64,000 nucleotides of DNA from Heliopora coerulea (GCA_030142905.1 JASJOG010000123.1:538501-602500), one strand, 5' to 3'; counted from the stretch's first letter, positions 9,794 to 19,745 are shown. Translations and numbers: made by a program. Notes: generated by a model from the letters alone, not told the origin.

Positions 9794-10679
9794 GAATGAA
9801 TCTACTAGAACGTCAGATTCGATACTCATATTCTTTCGAAAATCTCAAGTTCATAAGTGAGGGGGGTGATTACAATAGTCATCCCCCTTCTCTAAAAAGT
9901 GGGGGGGCATACATCCCATCCCCTCCATCCCCCAGTGATTTACGCCACAGGAAACAACGATAGAGCAGTTAAGTTGAAGTCATAAAGGTAGAATTTATCA
10001 ACGTCTAGCCGTTCTTCTTGTTCAGGGACCGAATCGAAATCATCTTCAACACCATCAGAGTATGTCACTACAAATTTTGAGGATTCTGATACCGAAATTT
10101 GTCCGTACGATGACCATGGCTGAATTTATACTAGAAATGGCTAAACCGTCTTGACAAACTTGGACAAGCATTCTCAGTTTGTCTGGTAGTTCATCTGTGT
10201 ATAAAAACGGACAACCAAATGAACTATCAACACAGTTCGTGTTAACAGATAAACAAAGGTGAATAATTTGTCTGGACGGATAATTCGTCCGTGTGTATAA
10301 ATGCGGGAGCTGACGAACTATACAATTGACATGCAAAAAATGAACACTTTGTTAGACATGTCTCGGTTTGTCTAGTACTTCGTCCCGTGTTTTTACAAGA
10401 CGCATTAACTACCAGACAGATGAATCGTTTGAACGTTGTCGTATTGCATGTCTAGTATAAACAGAACCGATTGCTTCAGCCGAAGAGACCGTTCAGTACG
10501 TACGAATCCTGACTGATGAACAACAAAGTAAAAACACTCTAGAACAGCGTTTTAACTCCGACGTCAGCATTAATTCTTGGTAAATTTGTTCTTTAATTGA
10601 ACATAGTGATGGTAATTGTGACCATGCTCTGGTTCATACAGTAAGGTGTGAATGTGGCAACTGCAGCCTGGTCTTGAGG
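9794..10679. other. Segment present only in copy 1, no gene seen
   Basis: Copy 2 passes directly from 'cagcaaatat' to 'tgagggtttagc' (61419-61439). In copy 1 about 880 bp intervene. The segment contains symmetric C/G runs (9860-9935) and repeated tgtctgg/tgtctag words with 'gtgtataaa' (10150-10460). It lacks clear terminal repeats, so deletion from copy 2 is as likely as insertion here. Confidence 0.55.
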
Positions 10680-10781
10680 ATTTAGCCCAATGGTCGGCAA
10701 CCTACGACCCGCGGGCCAAATCCGGCCCGGTAGGCGAGCTTTTCTGGCCCGCTAGTCTTAACAGCCTAATGTCGTAGTAAC

Positions 10782-10897
10782 TGTGGTTGCAAATTGCATA
10801 ACAGGACAGACATACAAACAGACTAATTATACTATTATAGAATGATTACATAATTAGTCTGTTTGTATGTCTGTCCTGTTATACAATGTGCAACTAC
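10782..10897. repeat. Palindrome in hAT 5' subterminal region
   Basis: The arms at 10782-10829 and 10851-10897 are nearly perfect inverted copies around acaggacagacatacaaac, with a spacer of about 20 bases. It could act as a transposase-binding region or be a nested fold-back insertion. Confidence 0.8.
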
Positions 10898-11094
10898 AAT
10901 CATTTCTCGCTTTGAATTTATTATTCGCCGGTTATTAAAAATGATGTCTACCGCTCAGATATGTGACCAGGAAACAGTCGAAATACGTGACTTTCACGTG
11001 AATCGCTCTTATTCAATGAACTTTGACACTTGCTATACAATGTATACAATCATTTTACTTACAACGTTACATTCTTCATTTGTATTGAAATAAA

Positions 11095-12898
11095 ATGAGC
11101 AAGCGTAGAAAAGTCGACGACGAGAAGCGTGTTTTTAAAGATAACTGGACCGAGCTTTACTTTTTTTATTCAACATCATGAAAAATCTGTTTGTCTCATT
11201 TGCAACGAGACAATTTCTGTTAACAAAGAATATAATTTAAAACGTCACCATGAAACCAAACACAAAGCAGTAAGCGAATTGAAAGACCTAGAGAGGAAAG
11301 AAAAATTGGAAAAACTGAAATCGAGCATGGAAAAACAGCAAAGGACGTTTGTCCAACGAAGTGCTGAAAATGTCAACAACACTAAAGCTAGCTATGCTGT
11401 TAGTTCTTTAATTGCCAAGAAGATGAAACCATTTACGGACGGAGAATTTGTAAAAGATTGTTTGATGGAAATTGTTCAAATTGTATCCCCCGAGAAAAAA
11501 TCCTTGTTTGAAAACATCAGTACCTCATCTCTCACAATTACGAGAACGATCGAAGATATGGCGACCAGTGTAAAAGATATTTTACGGAAATCAGTAGAAT
11601 CGTTCGATTACTTTTCTATGGCATTGGACGAGAGCACCGATATCCTAGATACGACACAACTCGCAATATTCATCAGGGGAATCGATTCAAACTCCGAGGT
11701 CACGGAAGAACTGGTGAAGCTAGAGCCTCTCATGGGAAAGACAACAAGTGAGGATATTCTGAACGGTTTTCGTGGAGTAGTCAAAGAAATGTATTTGGAC
11801 TCACATAAGTTAATATCTGTTACAACAGATGGTGCACCTGCTATGGTGGGTTCAAAAAAGGGATTTGTAACCCTTCTCGATAAGCAACTAAAGAGCGATG
11901 GATTCGATCAAGAGTTGCTTAAATTTCATTGCATCATACACCAGGAGGCACTGTGTGCTAAATCTGCCGGCTTAGCAGATGTGATGAAAGTTGTCACGAA
12001 AGCAGTCAATTTCATTTTGTCTCGTGGGCTAAATCACTGACAATTTCGAATCTTACTTGATGAACTCGAATCTCGCTACAACGATCTACTTTACTTTTGT
12101 GAAGTTCGTTGGCTCAGTCAAGGTGCCATGCTTGAACGGGTGTTTAGTCTTCGCAAAGAGATAGCAGCATTTCTGGAAGGCAGAAACGTTGATGCAGTAG
12201 AATTTCGAGACGAGCAATGGATTCGAAAATTGGCTTTTTTGACAGACATCACTGCAAACTTAAACAACTTGAATTTAAAACTGCAAGGATCAAATCAACT
12301 AATCAATGAGCTGTATCAGCATATCGTTGCTTTTGAATAAAAGCTTCGACTTTGGAAAGGAAAACTTTCTCATTTTCCTCGATTGCAAAACCATCAAACT
12401 GAAGACCCTTCAATTTTTGTTGCTTGCATTGAAGATCTTATCCAACAATTTAATGATCGCTTTATCGACATGCACAATATGAGGGGCGATTTTAAATTGT
12501 TTGCTTATCCATTCGATGTCAATCCTGAAGATGTTAGTGAGCATTTTCAAATAGAACTAATCGATTTTCAAAGTAATGAATTTTTGAAGTCCAAGTTTCA
12601 ATCAGATGAAGTTTCTTTGAAAGACTTTTACAGAAAGCATGCGAGTAAATCAAACACTTTTTGTAACATGGTTGATCATACGAAGAGAATTATCTGTATG
12701 TTCGGAAGTACTTACATGTGTGAACAACTATTCTCGAAAATGAAATTTGCAAAGAATAAAATGCGCTCTAGATTAATAGATGACCATCTCGATGGAACAC
12801 TGAGGTTGTCCACCACCAAGATAAACGTTGACATCGACAAACTAAGCAAAAATGTGCAGCATCAAAAAGTCACATTAATGTGTTTGTTGTCATCTTAA
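11095..12898 (+). pseudogene. hAT transposase, BED zinc finger type, three disabling lesions
   Basis: The start ATG at 11095 begins MSKRRKVDDEKRVFKDNW, the N-terminus expected of ZBED5/GTF2IRD2-type hAT proteins. A one-base shift in the T tract near 11160-11167 separates it from the rest. The downstream frame has a zinc finger (VCLICNETISVNKEYNLKRH, with HETKH following), an ALDESTD block and TTDGAPAM (RNase H-like fold), FHCIIHQEALCAKS, and the C-terminal hAT dimerisation block around MCEQLFSKMKFAKNKMRSRL. In-frame TGA at 12038 (probably from CGA) and TAA at 12338 interrupt it. All three downstream pieces share one frame, so the gene died recently. Native role: excising and inserting hAT DNA in the nucleus. 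Confidence 0.9.
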
Positions 12899-13583
12899 TG
12901 AGTTGAGTTTTTGTATGGGACTTTTGTTGAGTGTTTTGTTGCAAAACCATAAAGTAGTTATTATAGCTTTGTACTATGATTTCAACGAGAAGCCATTCAT
13001 TGGCAGAATACAACTATTTTCCTAGCAATTAATGTATCAATCAACTATCAATTTTCGTGGAGATATATCAAGGATCTTTTTAGGTAATGAATTGCCGGAG
13101 CTATGTCTTCCTCTTGTCCTCCTCTGCGAACTACTAACTTTGGCTTCTCAAGTTTTGTCCCCTACATATAACGAATTTACACTTGATGCATAATTTTAAT
13201 GCTTTTTTGGGGTTCTAGGATGCTAGAAATACAAAATTTTCTGCAATCATATTTGGATCCAAAGGGAATACAAATTTATGCGGTCTCTTATAAGGATTTG
13301 ATCCCTCTACTAACGATTTCTTTAAAAAACCCCTGAAATATATGCTTGCATAAACTTAGCCATTAGCGTATTTTTTTCTGATTCCGTAGAATCACCAGGA
13401 ATCATAATATAAGGCCCCTTGATTTTTCGGCCCGCAGGATAAACCTTGTGAAAGTTTGGCCCTCCTTCCCAAAAGGTTGCTGACCATTGGTTTAGCCTGA
13501 CGAGTGACGAGTGTCACTGATGTTCGGAAATTCACCAGAGTCGCAACCAAATGCTCACGTTCGAAACTAGTGAAAATGTTTGG

Positions 13584-13758
13584 GGTGCCAAATGTAAAAC
13601 AAATGTGTAAAGATGAAAATGCGGTAATTTTATCATTATTTACCTATATAAACCGTTATTTGTAGATAATGTTCTTATTACAAATAACGGCTTATATATG
13701 TAAATAATGATAAAATTGCAACATTTTCATCATAAACATTTGTTTTACTTTTGGCGCC
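13584..13758. repeat. Fold-back element, copy 1
   Basis: About 80-bp arms are inverted around 13672. The left arm runs from ggtgccaaatgtaaaacaaa through cggtaattttatcattattt, and the right arm is its complement, ending in ttttacttttggcgcc. The same structure is at 61528-61702. RNA from either strand would form a long hairpin. It predates the duplication. Confidence 0.8.
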
Positions 13759-14937
13759 GCATAAAAATGAGCTGAAATGCATTGTTGATGATTCTGGTTT
13801 CAACGACATGTCTTTCAATAAATGGGTTCTTTGGACAGCCGCTTTGGACTTAAAGAAAATATGGCATAGAAGTTATGCTTCTGTGTTAAGAGAAGGACTA
13901 AAGACCAGATCAGAATAAAATGACCCATCTGTTCTTTAAGTGAGCTACAACAACGGCTTTAAACAGAGGTTGAACATGAAAATATAACAGCAGATAGATT
14001 TAAGAAGGTTGTTCTAACCTCAATTTAGAGTCATTGTTTCGTTGAGGTTATAACATGAATCAAGTATCGGCAAAGGTCGTTATACCTTGCTTTGAACGTA
14101 TCTAGTGAATGATTTTGATTGATTCATTTACAGATTTGTACGATCAGTATCTTACAGACAATCGAGGTAAGTCTGAAGGAATCTCACTGGAAGATTAAGG
14201 CGTCTTAACTCCATGCCCTCACGCTACTATACTGCCATAAGATCAGCATTCCCGAATGATGACCGTCATAAATAACGAGTTTTTTTAAGAGAAGTGTCTG
14301 ATTCGTTGCTGCAGTCCATTACCGCACAGTGTGTTGTCAGCATGATGGAATAATTCAACTTGAATTGGCCCAAACTTATTTTCACACTCTACTAATTGAC
14401 TCTACTGCGTTTTGCTGTGTTTAAAATAGGACATCACAGTTCTTCTCAAATTACATCTTAGCTAATTTAGTAAATTTTAATGGCGGCCGCAAAATTTCTG
14501 ATGACCGAACTCAATAACAGCGCGGCTTTTTTGAATTTCGACTTAAAACTTTGCACATTAGGTTGCGATTACGTAAACTTCGAAATGGTAAAATAAAAAA
14601 GGAGATTGAAAATTTTGTCTTAGTGACACTTTAAGAGTGTATTAATACACATTTTTTGTATTATTTAAACTCGAATGTTCATCATTTCAATCGTAGCAAT
14701 GGAGTGCTTTATTTTACCCTCACTTAATTTAAAACCATTGAAATTAAACTGTAATTAATTGAACGTAGTTATTAGCCTCGGAAACTTCCTTTGAAGAATG
14801 GTGAATCCTTGAAAGTATGTTGTAAAATAGTATGGTTTCTGCGAGAAGCCTCAGAACGAGGGGGGGTTAAAAGCTTTTGAAGTGAGGAAAGGACTTTAAG
14901 GATTGATCAGAGTGCGTTTTTCTGGTTTTTGGGTTGC
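13759..14937. other. Duplicated intergenic DNA, nothing recognised
   Basis: This is collinear with 61703-62877 and differs by scattered substitutions and small indels. I see no ORF with family motifs and no RNA gene. Confidence 0.5.
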
Positions 14938-15070
14938 TTTTAGGTTTAGGTTTAGGTTTAGGTTTAGGATTAGAGTTAGGGTTAGGGTTGGGTTTAGGGT
15001 TAGGTTTGGTTTAGGCTTTGGCTTAGGCTTAGGCTTAGGTTTAGGGTCAGGGTTAGGCTTAGGGTTAGGT
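14938..15070 (+). repeat. Degenerate interstitial telomere-like repeats, copy 1
   Basis: Runs of ttaggt(t), gttagg and gcttagg hexamers derive from TTAGGG-type repeats. Animal telomeres use TTAGGG, and this array is internal and degenerate. Copy 2 (62878-63006) is shorter by about one repeat unit. The 64-residue ORF over it (FRFRFRIRVRV) is an artefact of the repeat. Confidence 0.75.
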
Positions 15071-15384
15071 GATATATGGTTTGAAGCACTTACTTAGGTT
15101 CAATTGCATTTCAATTGATTCATTCTCAGTCTCCCTTCAAAACCTTCTTTTGAGGTAGACTTTCTAGCAGTGCTAATACGAGTGCTAACCGCAGAGTATT
15201 ATCACTGAAGACAAAAGTTCACATTTGTGCTGTACAAGTTGGTGATTTTTAACTCTCACTTCCTTATTGGTTAGCAAATTATTCCCAACAAATCCATTAA
15301 CAGAACAGTCTTTGGTAAACGTATGTACCTAAATAGATGTACCATAAAATATTTCTTAAGATAGGCCATGGCTTTAGCTATCCC

Positions 15385-16030
15385 ACTACAGTCAACCCTC
15401 TTCTAAAGCAGATACCCTCGGGACCAGCTGTAGACGTTCGCCTTAGAAAGGTGTCCGCCTTACGGAGGGTTCATGCGACGTGACACTTGACATTTGTGAT
15501 ATCATAACTGGAAAGCAACCTTTATTAAAAGTAAAATTAAAGGTTCACAGTCCCCCTACATGATATTAAACACACTTCAAAGTTATAAACTCAGCTATAA
15601 ATTGACTGAAGAAATGTATTACGAAAGAACAAGATAAAATAACAAATGCAGTTCTGCAAAACCTGGAACGAGAAACAGGGAAAAGGAAAGATCAGTGAAT
15701 GTCATAAAATGTCTAAACAATCGCGCAAATAAACCATTGTACTGATTTTTGATAACAACCTAATCAAAGATTACAAATTCTTGTCAAACATGTCTAATGT
15801 GATGATCGTGATGAGCGTGATGGACGCAAATTTGCGTTTCAAATGTCCGGTTTCATGGATATTTAGAACCAAAATTCTTCCAATAATTGCAGGTTGTCCG
15901 CTTTAGAGATTGGTCCGCCTTATAGAGAGCTAATGTGCTGGGAAATATGTACGGCCGGGAACAGCAAGTTGTGTTCTCCTTAGGGAGGTGTCCGCTTTAC
16001 AGTGGTGTCCTTATTGAGTGAGTTTTCTGT
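15385..16030. repeat. Probable non-autonomous element with tgtccgc modules
   Basis: The words tgtccgcctta, tgtccgctttaga and gtccgccttatag occur at about 15460, 15896, 15916 and 15990. The left edge reads acagtcaaccctcttctaaa. The pattern suggests a MITE with imperfect inverted ends, but clean terminal repeats and a duplication are not visible. It is shared with copy 2. Confidence 0.4.
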
Positions 16031-16122
16031 ACTGACAATATTTCGTGCAAACAGGAGACAATAACTGCAATAACAACCTTGCCAACTGATTAGATCGAGT
16101 GATTTAATCCAGGAAGAAAGAA

Positions 16123-17067
16123 TTAGACAGCAGTGACATTTGAATTATTCTTAATAGGGGAAGTTTCAAGGAAGTCTCTTGCAGTATGTTGCATTTCTTT
16201 AGGTGATTGATATCTTCTACGCCTTTCGCCAGGGATCCTTTTGGTAAATAATGCCACAACTGCACAGCGGTATTCAGGGAGACGCCATGCGTAAATGAAA
16301 GGATTTACAACAAAGTTTAGGCAAGCGACTGGGAAATAATAGTACGGGCATTCAGATTTACAACGGAATAATCGAGGATTTTCTCTAGCGAAAGCCTCGA
16401 ACTGTTTCATGATAAAATAGGGAAAAGCGGTTACCATAAAGATAAAAACAATAATGATAAGGACCATTGATATATCTTTGGCTTGCCCGACTCTTCTTTT
16501 ATGAGCTACATCACGTCGACTAGCCGCCTTGACTTCAACAATGAGCAAAACCGTAAAGACAATCATGAGGACTGCAGCTAGTTCTAATACACCATACATC
16601 AGGACATTTAACTTGTATTGGTTAGATCCACGATATAGGAACGTTCCTCCGATGGTAATTGCTACACCCCAACATGTCAAGCACGCAACGTAAACTCTCG
16701 TCTTTGTCAGGATACTGTGGCTTTTGATCGGGTATTTTATAACCACGTATCTTTCCACGCTGAAGAGTAACAGGAAGAAAAAAGAACTGCTGTGGGCCAT
16801 GAGGAAGGAAGCGTTGGCCCAGAACTCCGCCGTTACGTTTGCTATTATTTCGGGCTTAAAGAATGGAATCGAAGTTACACTCGTTAGCAGATCCGCTAAC
16901 GCCAAGTTCGAAATTGTAACCCAGCTCGATTTACGAAGATTATTTAGAGGATTACTAATAATCACGACAAGAAGAAGGGTATTAACGATGATTCCAATGG
17001 CACATTCGACCAGGCCGACATTATAGGCAATTTTGAGTCCAAATCTCACCTCGTCCGTACCAGACAT
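16123..17067 (-). CDS. Class A (rhodopsin-like) G protein-coupled receptor
   Basis: A 314-residue seven-helix receptor is encoded by one coding exon. I use ATG 17067, because the frame upstream begins with TTG; a splice-acceptor-like ctttaccttag at about 17091-17103 precedes it, hinting at a 5' UTR intron. Landmarks are GIIVN (Asn29, TM1), NLALAD (Asp59, TM2), ERY (105-107, replacing DRY), Trp133 (TM4), AFPYF (Pro216, TM6) and NPFIY (255-259, TM7). N-glycosylation sites NVT and NAS sit at 77 and 85. There is no cysteine at the top of TM3, so the usual TM3-ECL2 disulfide is missing. A CxxxC pair (236, 240) lies in the third extracellular loop, as in the melanocortin/adenosine branch. The TM6 CWxP tryptophan is absent. 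The ligand is unknown. It should act at the plasma membrane and couple to G proteins. The locus lies just beyond the aligned part of duplication copy 1. Confidence 0.9.
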   Translation of the reverse strand: MSGTDEVRFGLKIAYNVGLVECAIGIIVNTLLLVVIISNPLNNLRKSSWVTISNLALADLLTSVTSIPFFKPEIIANVTAEFWANASFLMAHSSSFFFLLLFSVERYVVIKYPIKSHSILTKTRVYVACLTCWGVAITIGGTFLYRGSNQYKLNVLMYGVLELAAVLMIVFTVLLIVEVKAASRRDVAHKRRVGQAKDISMVLIIIVFIFMVTAFPYFIMKQFEAFARENPRLFRCKSECPYYYFPVACLNFVVNPFIYAWRLPEYRCAVVALFTKRIPGERRRRYQSPKEMQHTARDFLETSPIKNNSNVTAV

Positions 17068-18060
17068 GGATTTTGTGTCGTTCAAGTTCTAAGGTAAAGA
17101 AAAGTTCATGAAAAACTCAACAAACTAGCGCAAATAACTTACAAGATAAGTTCTATCCCTGATTTTCTGTCGGATTAAATGCTAGTTTGGTTTATTTGTT
17201 GCGTCTACTTTTAGAATGGGATCTCCCATCCAATCCAAAGTGTTTTTTAAATAAAAGGCCATCGATTTTAATAGTCATATATGATGTCTACACGTGCACT
17301 CAAGAAATAACGTTGACATACTCTAGTCTTTTTAATATCTTTCGGACGCCATAGTTTTCAGAGTTTGCTCGTCAGCACAACGTCCATGTAATGTAGGCGT
17401 TCTAGGGACAATTTTGACATCATTGCAGGCCAAAAAATAAAAAAGTAAACCTCCACGATGCATTAACATTAATTCCTCGTTAAAACTCAAAGATTTTTAT
17501 GGATGTTCGTTGGACGTTCGTCAAGCTGAAATATTAACCTCAGAAAAACGATTTCTGTGCCCCAGACGCGGATCGAATCCGAAACCTTCTGATGACCAGT
17601 GAGACTTTCTAACCATTGAGGTTCCGAGTTCGACATATGTTAATAATTCTGTTGAATACGATTGATATTTGGAATGCGGGAGCTGAGAGATGGGTGTTCG
17701 TTTTTCTTAGGTTAATTTGAACTTAACAAACGTCCAACGACCGTCCATGTTCTGATGATATATATATATATATTTCTAAAATTCATTAATAGTTCATGTG
17801 GAAAATACAAAAGAAAATCATAACCGAGTCGGGTCTTTATATGTGATAAAGCCTTTATATGTAAAGAAGAAGTTCATTTTTTTCAGCTTACAAAAGGTTA
17901 ATGTCGAAACTTTCTTCGGGAATTAGCGTGTTAGGAGGTTCATTTTAGGAAACATCTAAAAACCTCGCAGTACGTGTTTTATCGGATCTAGAACCCTAGC
18001 TCGGCTATCGCCTTGTGTTTTAAATTCCGATAAAGCACACCTGTTCGGTTTTTAAATATT
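17068..18060. other. Intergenic DNA upstream of the GPCR
   Basis: It holds one tRNA-like repeat (17539-17632, minus) and a short TA run (17755-17773). No ORF with family signal was seen. Any 5' UTR exon of the receptor would lie here but cannot be located. Confidence 0.5.
17539..17632 (-). repeat. tRNA-like repeat with 3' hairpin (copy 1 of 3)
   Basis: On the minus strand aatggttagaaagtctcac (D-arm-like) leads to ggtcatcagaagg, then cggattcgatccgcg (T-arm/B-box-like) and gtctggggc. It is followed by a cagaaatcg/tttttctgag hairpin. The same layout occurs at 32564-32658 and 27003-27085. The arms are too imperfect for a confident functional tRNA. Confidence 0.55.
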
Positions 18061-18107
18061 ACATATATATATATATATATATATATTTTATACTATATTC
18101 TAATATT

Positions 18108-18160
<53 letters not shown>
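18061..18160. repeat. TA microsatellites
   Basis: Two (TA)n tracts (about 18063-18085 and 18118-18156) border the Penelope-derived segment to the right. Confidence 0.9.
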
Positions 18161-18161
<1 letters not shown>

Positions 18162-18202
18162 ACGACGAATGGACAAACTTGAATTAATTAATTTAAAATT
18201 TT

Positions 18203-18261
18203 AATCACTACAAATTTGTTTCGTATGGTAAGCGGAGCTTACCACACTCGTCAGGTGATCG
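18203..18261 (-). ncRNA. Hammerhead ribozyme 1 (type I, short palindromic stem III)
   Basis: The minus strand has CTGACGA, a 10-bp stem II (gtgtggtaag with cttaccatac), and CGAAAC. Stem III is palindromic (acaaatttgt), and the cleavage triplet GTA precedes gtgatt, which pairs with gatcac as stem I. All core positions match the consensus CUGANGA...GAAA...NUH. Short stem III hammerheads are known from Penelope-like elements and often act as dimers. Confidence 0.8.
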
Positions 18262-18601
18262 TCGCGTTTGATGTTGTTGCTCAGTTAACTTGAAACTATA
18301 TATGTATGGAATTTGATCTATCGCGCGTATGACGTCGTGAGGATGGAATGTGATTACAGTTTACAGCGTTATGAATAAATTAGATGAGTTAAAGGTCGAC
18401 CGGTTATTGGCTGCATAGCAAGTATTTTTTCCTATGCCTACATGTCAATATAAGTTCGTTTTGTAGTGTTCAGCGAGCTTAGTTCTGGATGGCAAATTAT
18501 AATAAACTTTTCATACAGGCATAGGTTACATCCCTTGGTTTTGTTGGAATAGGGCTTACAACTCGATCAAATGGAAAATAATTAAACAGTGTAAAAGCGA
18601 C

Positions 18602-18659
18602 AATCACCTGACGAGTGTGGTAAGCTCCACTTATCATACGAAACAAATTTGTAGTGATT
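18602..18659 (+). ncRNA. Hammerhead ribozyme 2
   Basis: On the plus strand stem I is aatcac/gtgatt (6 bp). The core is CTGACGA at 18608-18614. Stem II of 10 bp includes G-U pairs, CGAAAC follows, and GTA is the cleavage triplet (18651-18653). The core is intact. It is the inverted partner of ribozyme 1. Confidence 0.8.
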
Positions 18660-18756
18660 AAAATTTTAAATGAAATAATTCAAATTCGTCGTACTATTCC
18701 GCTCTACCCCGGTATCGAGCACTCTACTCATATGATTCTAAACTTGCTACTTGTTT

Positions 18757-18782
18757 ATATATATATATATATATATATATAT
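18757..18782. repeat. TA microsatellite
   Basis: An uninterrupted TA tract sits directly before the inverted repeat carrying ribozyme 3. Confidence 0.9.
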
Positions 18783-18783
18783 G

Positions 18784-18842
18784 AGGTTACTAAAGAATAT
18801 TTGTTGTTACTCGGAGTTTCACGCTCGTGAACGATCTTCGGA
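18784..18842. repeat. Inverted repeat arm (pairs with 19735-19793)
   Basis: The sequence ggttactaaagaatatttgt and onward is repeated in inverted orientation at 19735-19793 with about five mismatches. These are terminal repeats of a second Penelope-like family. Element C and a GIY-YIG remnant lie between them. Confidence 0.75.
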
Positions 18843-18846
18843 CAAC
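18803..18846 (-). ncRNA. Hammerhead ribozyme 3 (one core change)
   Basis: On the minus strand stem I gttgt/acaac is perfect. The core reads CCGAAGA where CUGAAGA is expected, a U-to-C change at the second base. A 4-bp stem II, GAAAC, stem III act/agt and cleavage triplet GTA follow. It is probably weakened or inactive. Confidence 0.6.
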
Positions 18847-18923
18847 TGAAGAAAAAATCGTGTCGATTATCTTTTATCGGGGTTCTTGCGTAATGCCAGT
18901 GGAATGTGGTGATGTCATCGTGG

Positions 18924-19554
18924 TAAGGCGGCGTGGCAATTTGCCGTTTCGTAAACGGTCTTTGCCATCCCGAAGGGTCTTTGCCATCCCAACGTTTTTG
19001 GGTTCCCTAAGTGTACCCAGTGCACCCTTACTTCATCAAGTCACATAAACAAGAAACAACTCAAAATGTTTCACCTGTTTTCTTTCCTTGACTTTAAATT
19101 CAACGACGGATTATCTGGGCAACCTAACCCAAACCGAAACCTTAACCTAACCGTCCCAGTGGCAGGTTTCCCTCCTCGCTTACACCTTAACTTAACCACC
19201 AGTCGCCTTAGTTTGTTACTCTAATTCTTACATTTGGACTATACGAAAGCTCTAAGAGAATCAAACGCTGTAGCGTAAAAACAAACACTTTGAGAGCAAA
19301 TAGAATAAAATAAATAGACAACTCGGGTTCACCACGGATTCGGACCCTCTTGGTACCAATCGCTATGGGTCTCACGAACCACTAGAGCAAGCTTGCAGGC
19401 TCGGTTGAAACTCGCCAAAATTACGGATTTAAAAAACATACCATCGTTCAGTGAGGGTCCTCAGGGTACCCTTGGGGAACCCGAAGACATTAGAAAGGCA
19501 AAGACCATTCGGGATGGCAAAGACCGTTTACGAAAGGGCAAATAGCGGCGGCGT
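18924..19554. mobile_element. TIR element with tRNA-like interior, copy C (inverted)
   Basis: Long terminal inverted repeats face each other: gccgtttcgtaaacggtctt near 18943-18962, and its complement atggcaaagaccgtttacga near 19514-19533. On the minus strand the interior has tctagtggttcgtgag (A-box-like) and gggtccgaatccgtgg (B-box-like, about 19330-19345). It shares the 'ataatccgtcgttgaattta' block with copies A and B. It is inserted within Penelope-derived sequence. Confidence 0.6.
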
Positions 19555-19564
19555 GTTTTAGGTT

Positions 19565-19745
19565 GTGTAGGCGGTGTTTGTTCTGGTGGCGGCACTTTGA
19601 AAAGATCTAAGTTCTTTTGCTTAGGAGATTGTCCGGCTCTGCATTCATGATGCACATTTTTTTCTTCGAGGCATAAGTTACATCGTTTATCCCTACTTTT
19701 GTAAGATGTTGCTCGCGCAAGATCCTTCAGTTCTCTGAAGATCGT
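19565..19745 (-). pseudogene. Penelope-like GIY-YIG C-terminal remnant
   Basis: The minus-strand frame contains ELKDLARATSYKSRDKRCNLCLEEK, which matches the 'K-R-C-N-L-C-L-x-E-K' zinc-knuckle end of the GIY-YIG protein at 21460-21981. It is truncated and out of frame afterwards, and it ends at the TIR element. Confidence 0.6.

Larger units (their letters stand above)
10688..13489 (+). mobile_element. hAT transposon (ZBED/GTF2IRD2-like transposase), 2.8 kb
   Basis: The terminal inverted repeats are caatggtcggcaacc (10688-10702) and ggttgctgaccattg (13475-13489), with one mismatch. The 8-bp flanks are atttagcc (10680-10687) and gtttagcc (13490-13497), also one mismatch. Copy 2 carries an unoccupied gtttagct at 61433-61440. 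Subterminal ggcccg-rich stretches lie at both ends, and a 45-bp-arm palindrome lies at 10782-10897. The internal transposase is broken. Confidence 0.92.
364..16066 (+). repeat. Segmental duplication, copy 1
   Basis: This block aligns collinearly with 54484-64000 at an estimated mid-90s percent identity. Examples of matching blocks are 460-914 with 54580-55032, 2719-8919 with 55033-61173, 9541-9790 with 61182-61430, and 13490-16066 with 61433-64000. The left breakpoint lies within or just before a short dispersed repeat (about 358-364). Sequence present only in copy 1 comprises a Penelope-like element (915-2707), a hAT MITE (8928-9532), a segment of about 880 bp (9794-10679) and a hAT transposon (10688-13489). 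The right breakpoint is not visible because copy 2 runs off the window. Confidence 0.95.
18183..18700 (-). mobile_element. Truncated Penelope-like element between inverted hammerhead repeats
   Basis: Inverted copies of a 70-bp terminal region (18195-18265 and 18600-18672), each with a hammerhead ribozyme, bracket a 340-bp minus-strand remnant. The remnant (about 18400-18590) is homologous to the 3' end of the GIY-YIG coding region at 21460-21640. A severely 5'-truncated body joined to an inverted terminal repeat is a typical Penelope-like product. Confidence 0.75.

Noticed and set aside
14903..15097. ORF of Phe/Arg and Gly/Leu repeats
   Set aside because: It is a translation of degenerate telomere-like repeats, not a gene.
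17068..17085. GPCR start at 17085
   Set aside because: That codon is TTG. The first ATG in frame is 17067, and a splice-acceptor-like site lies just upstream.
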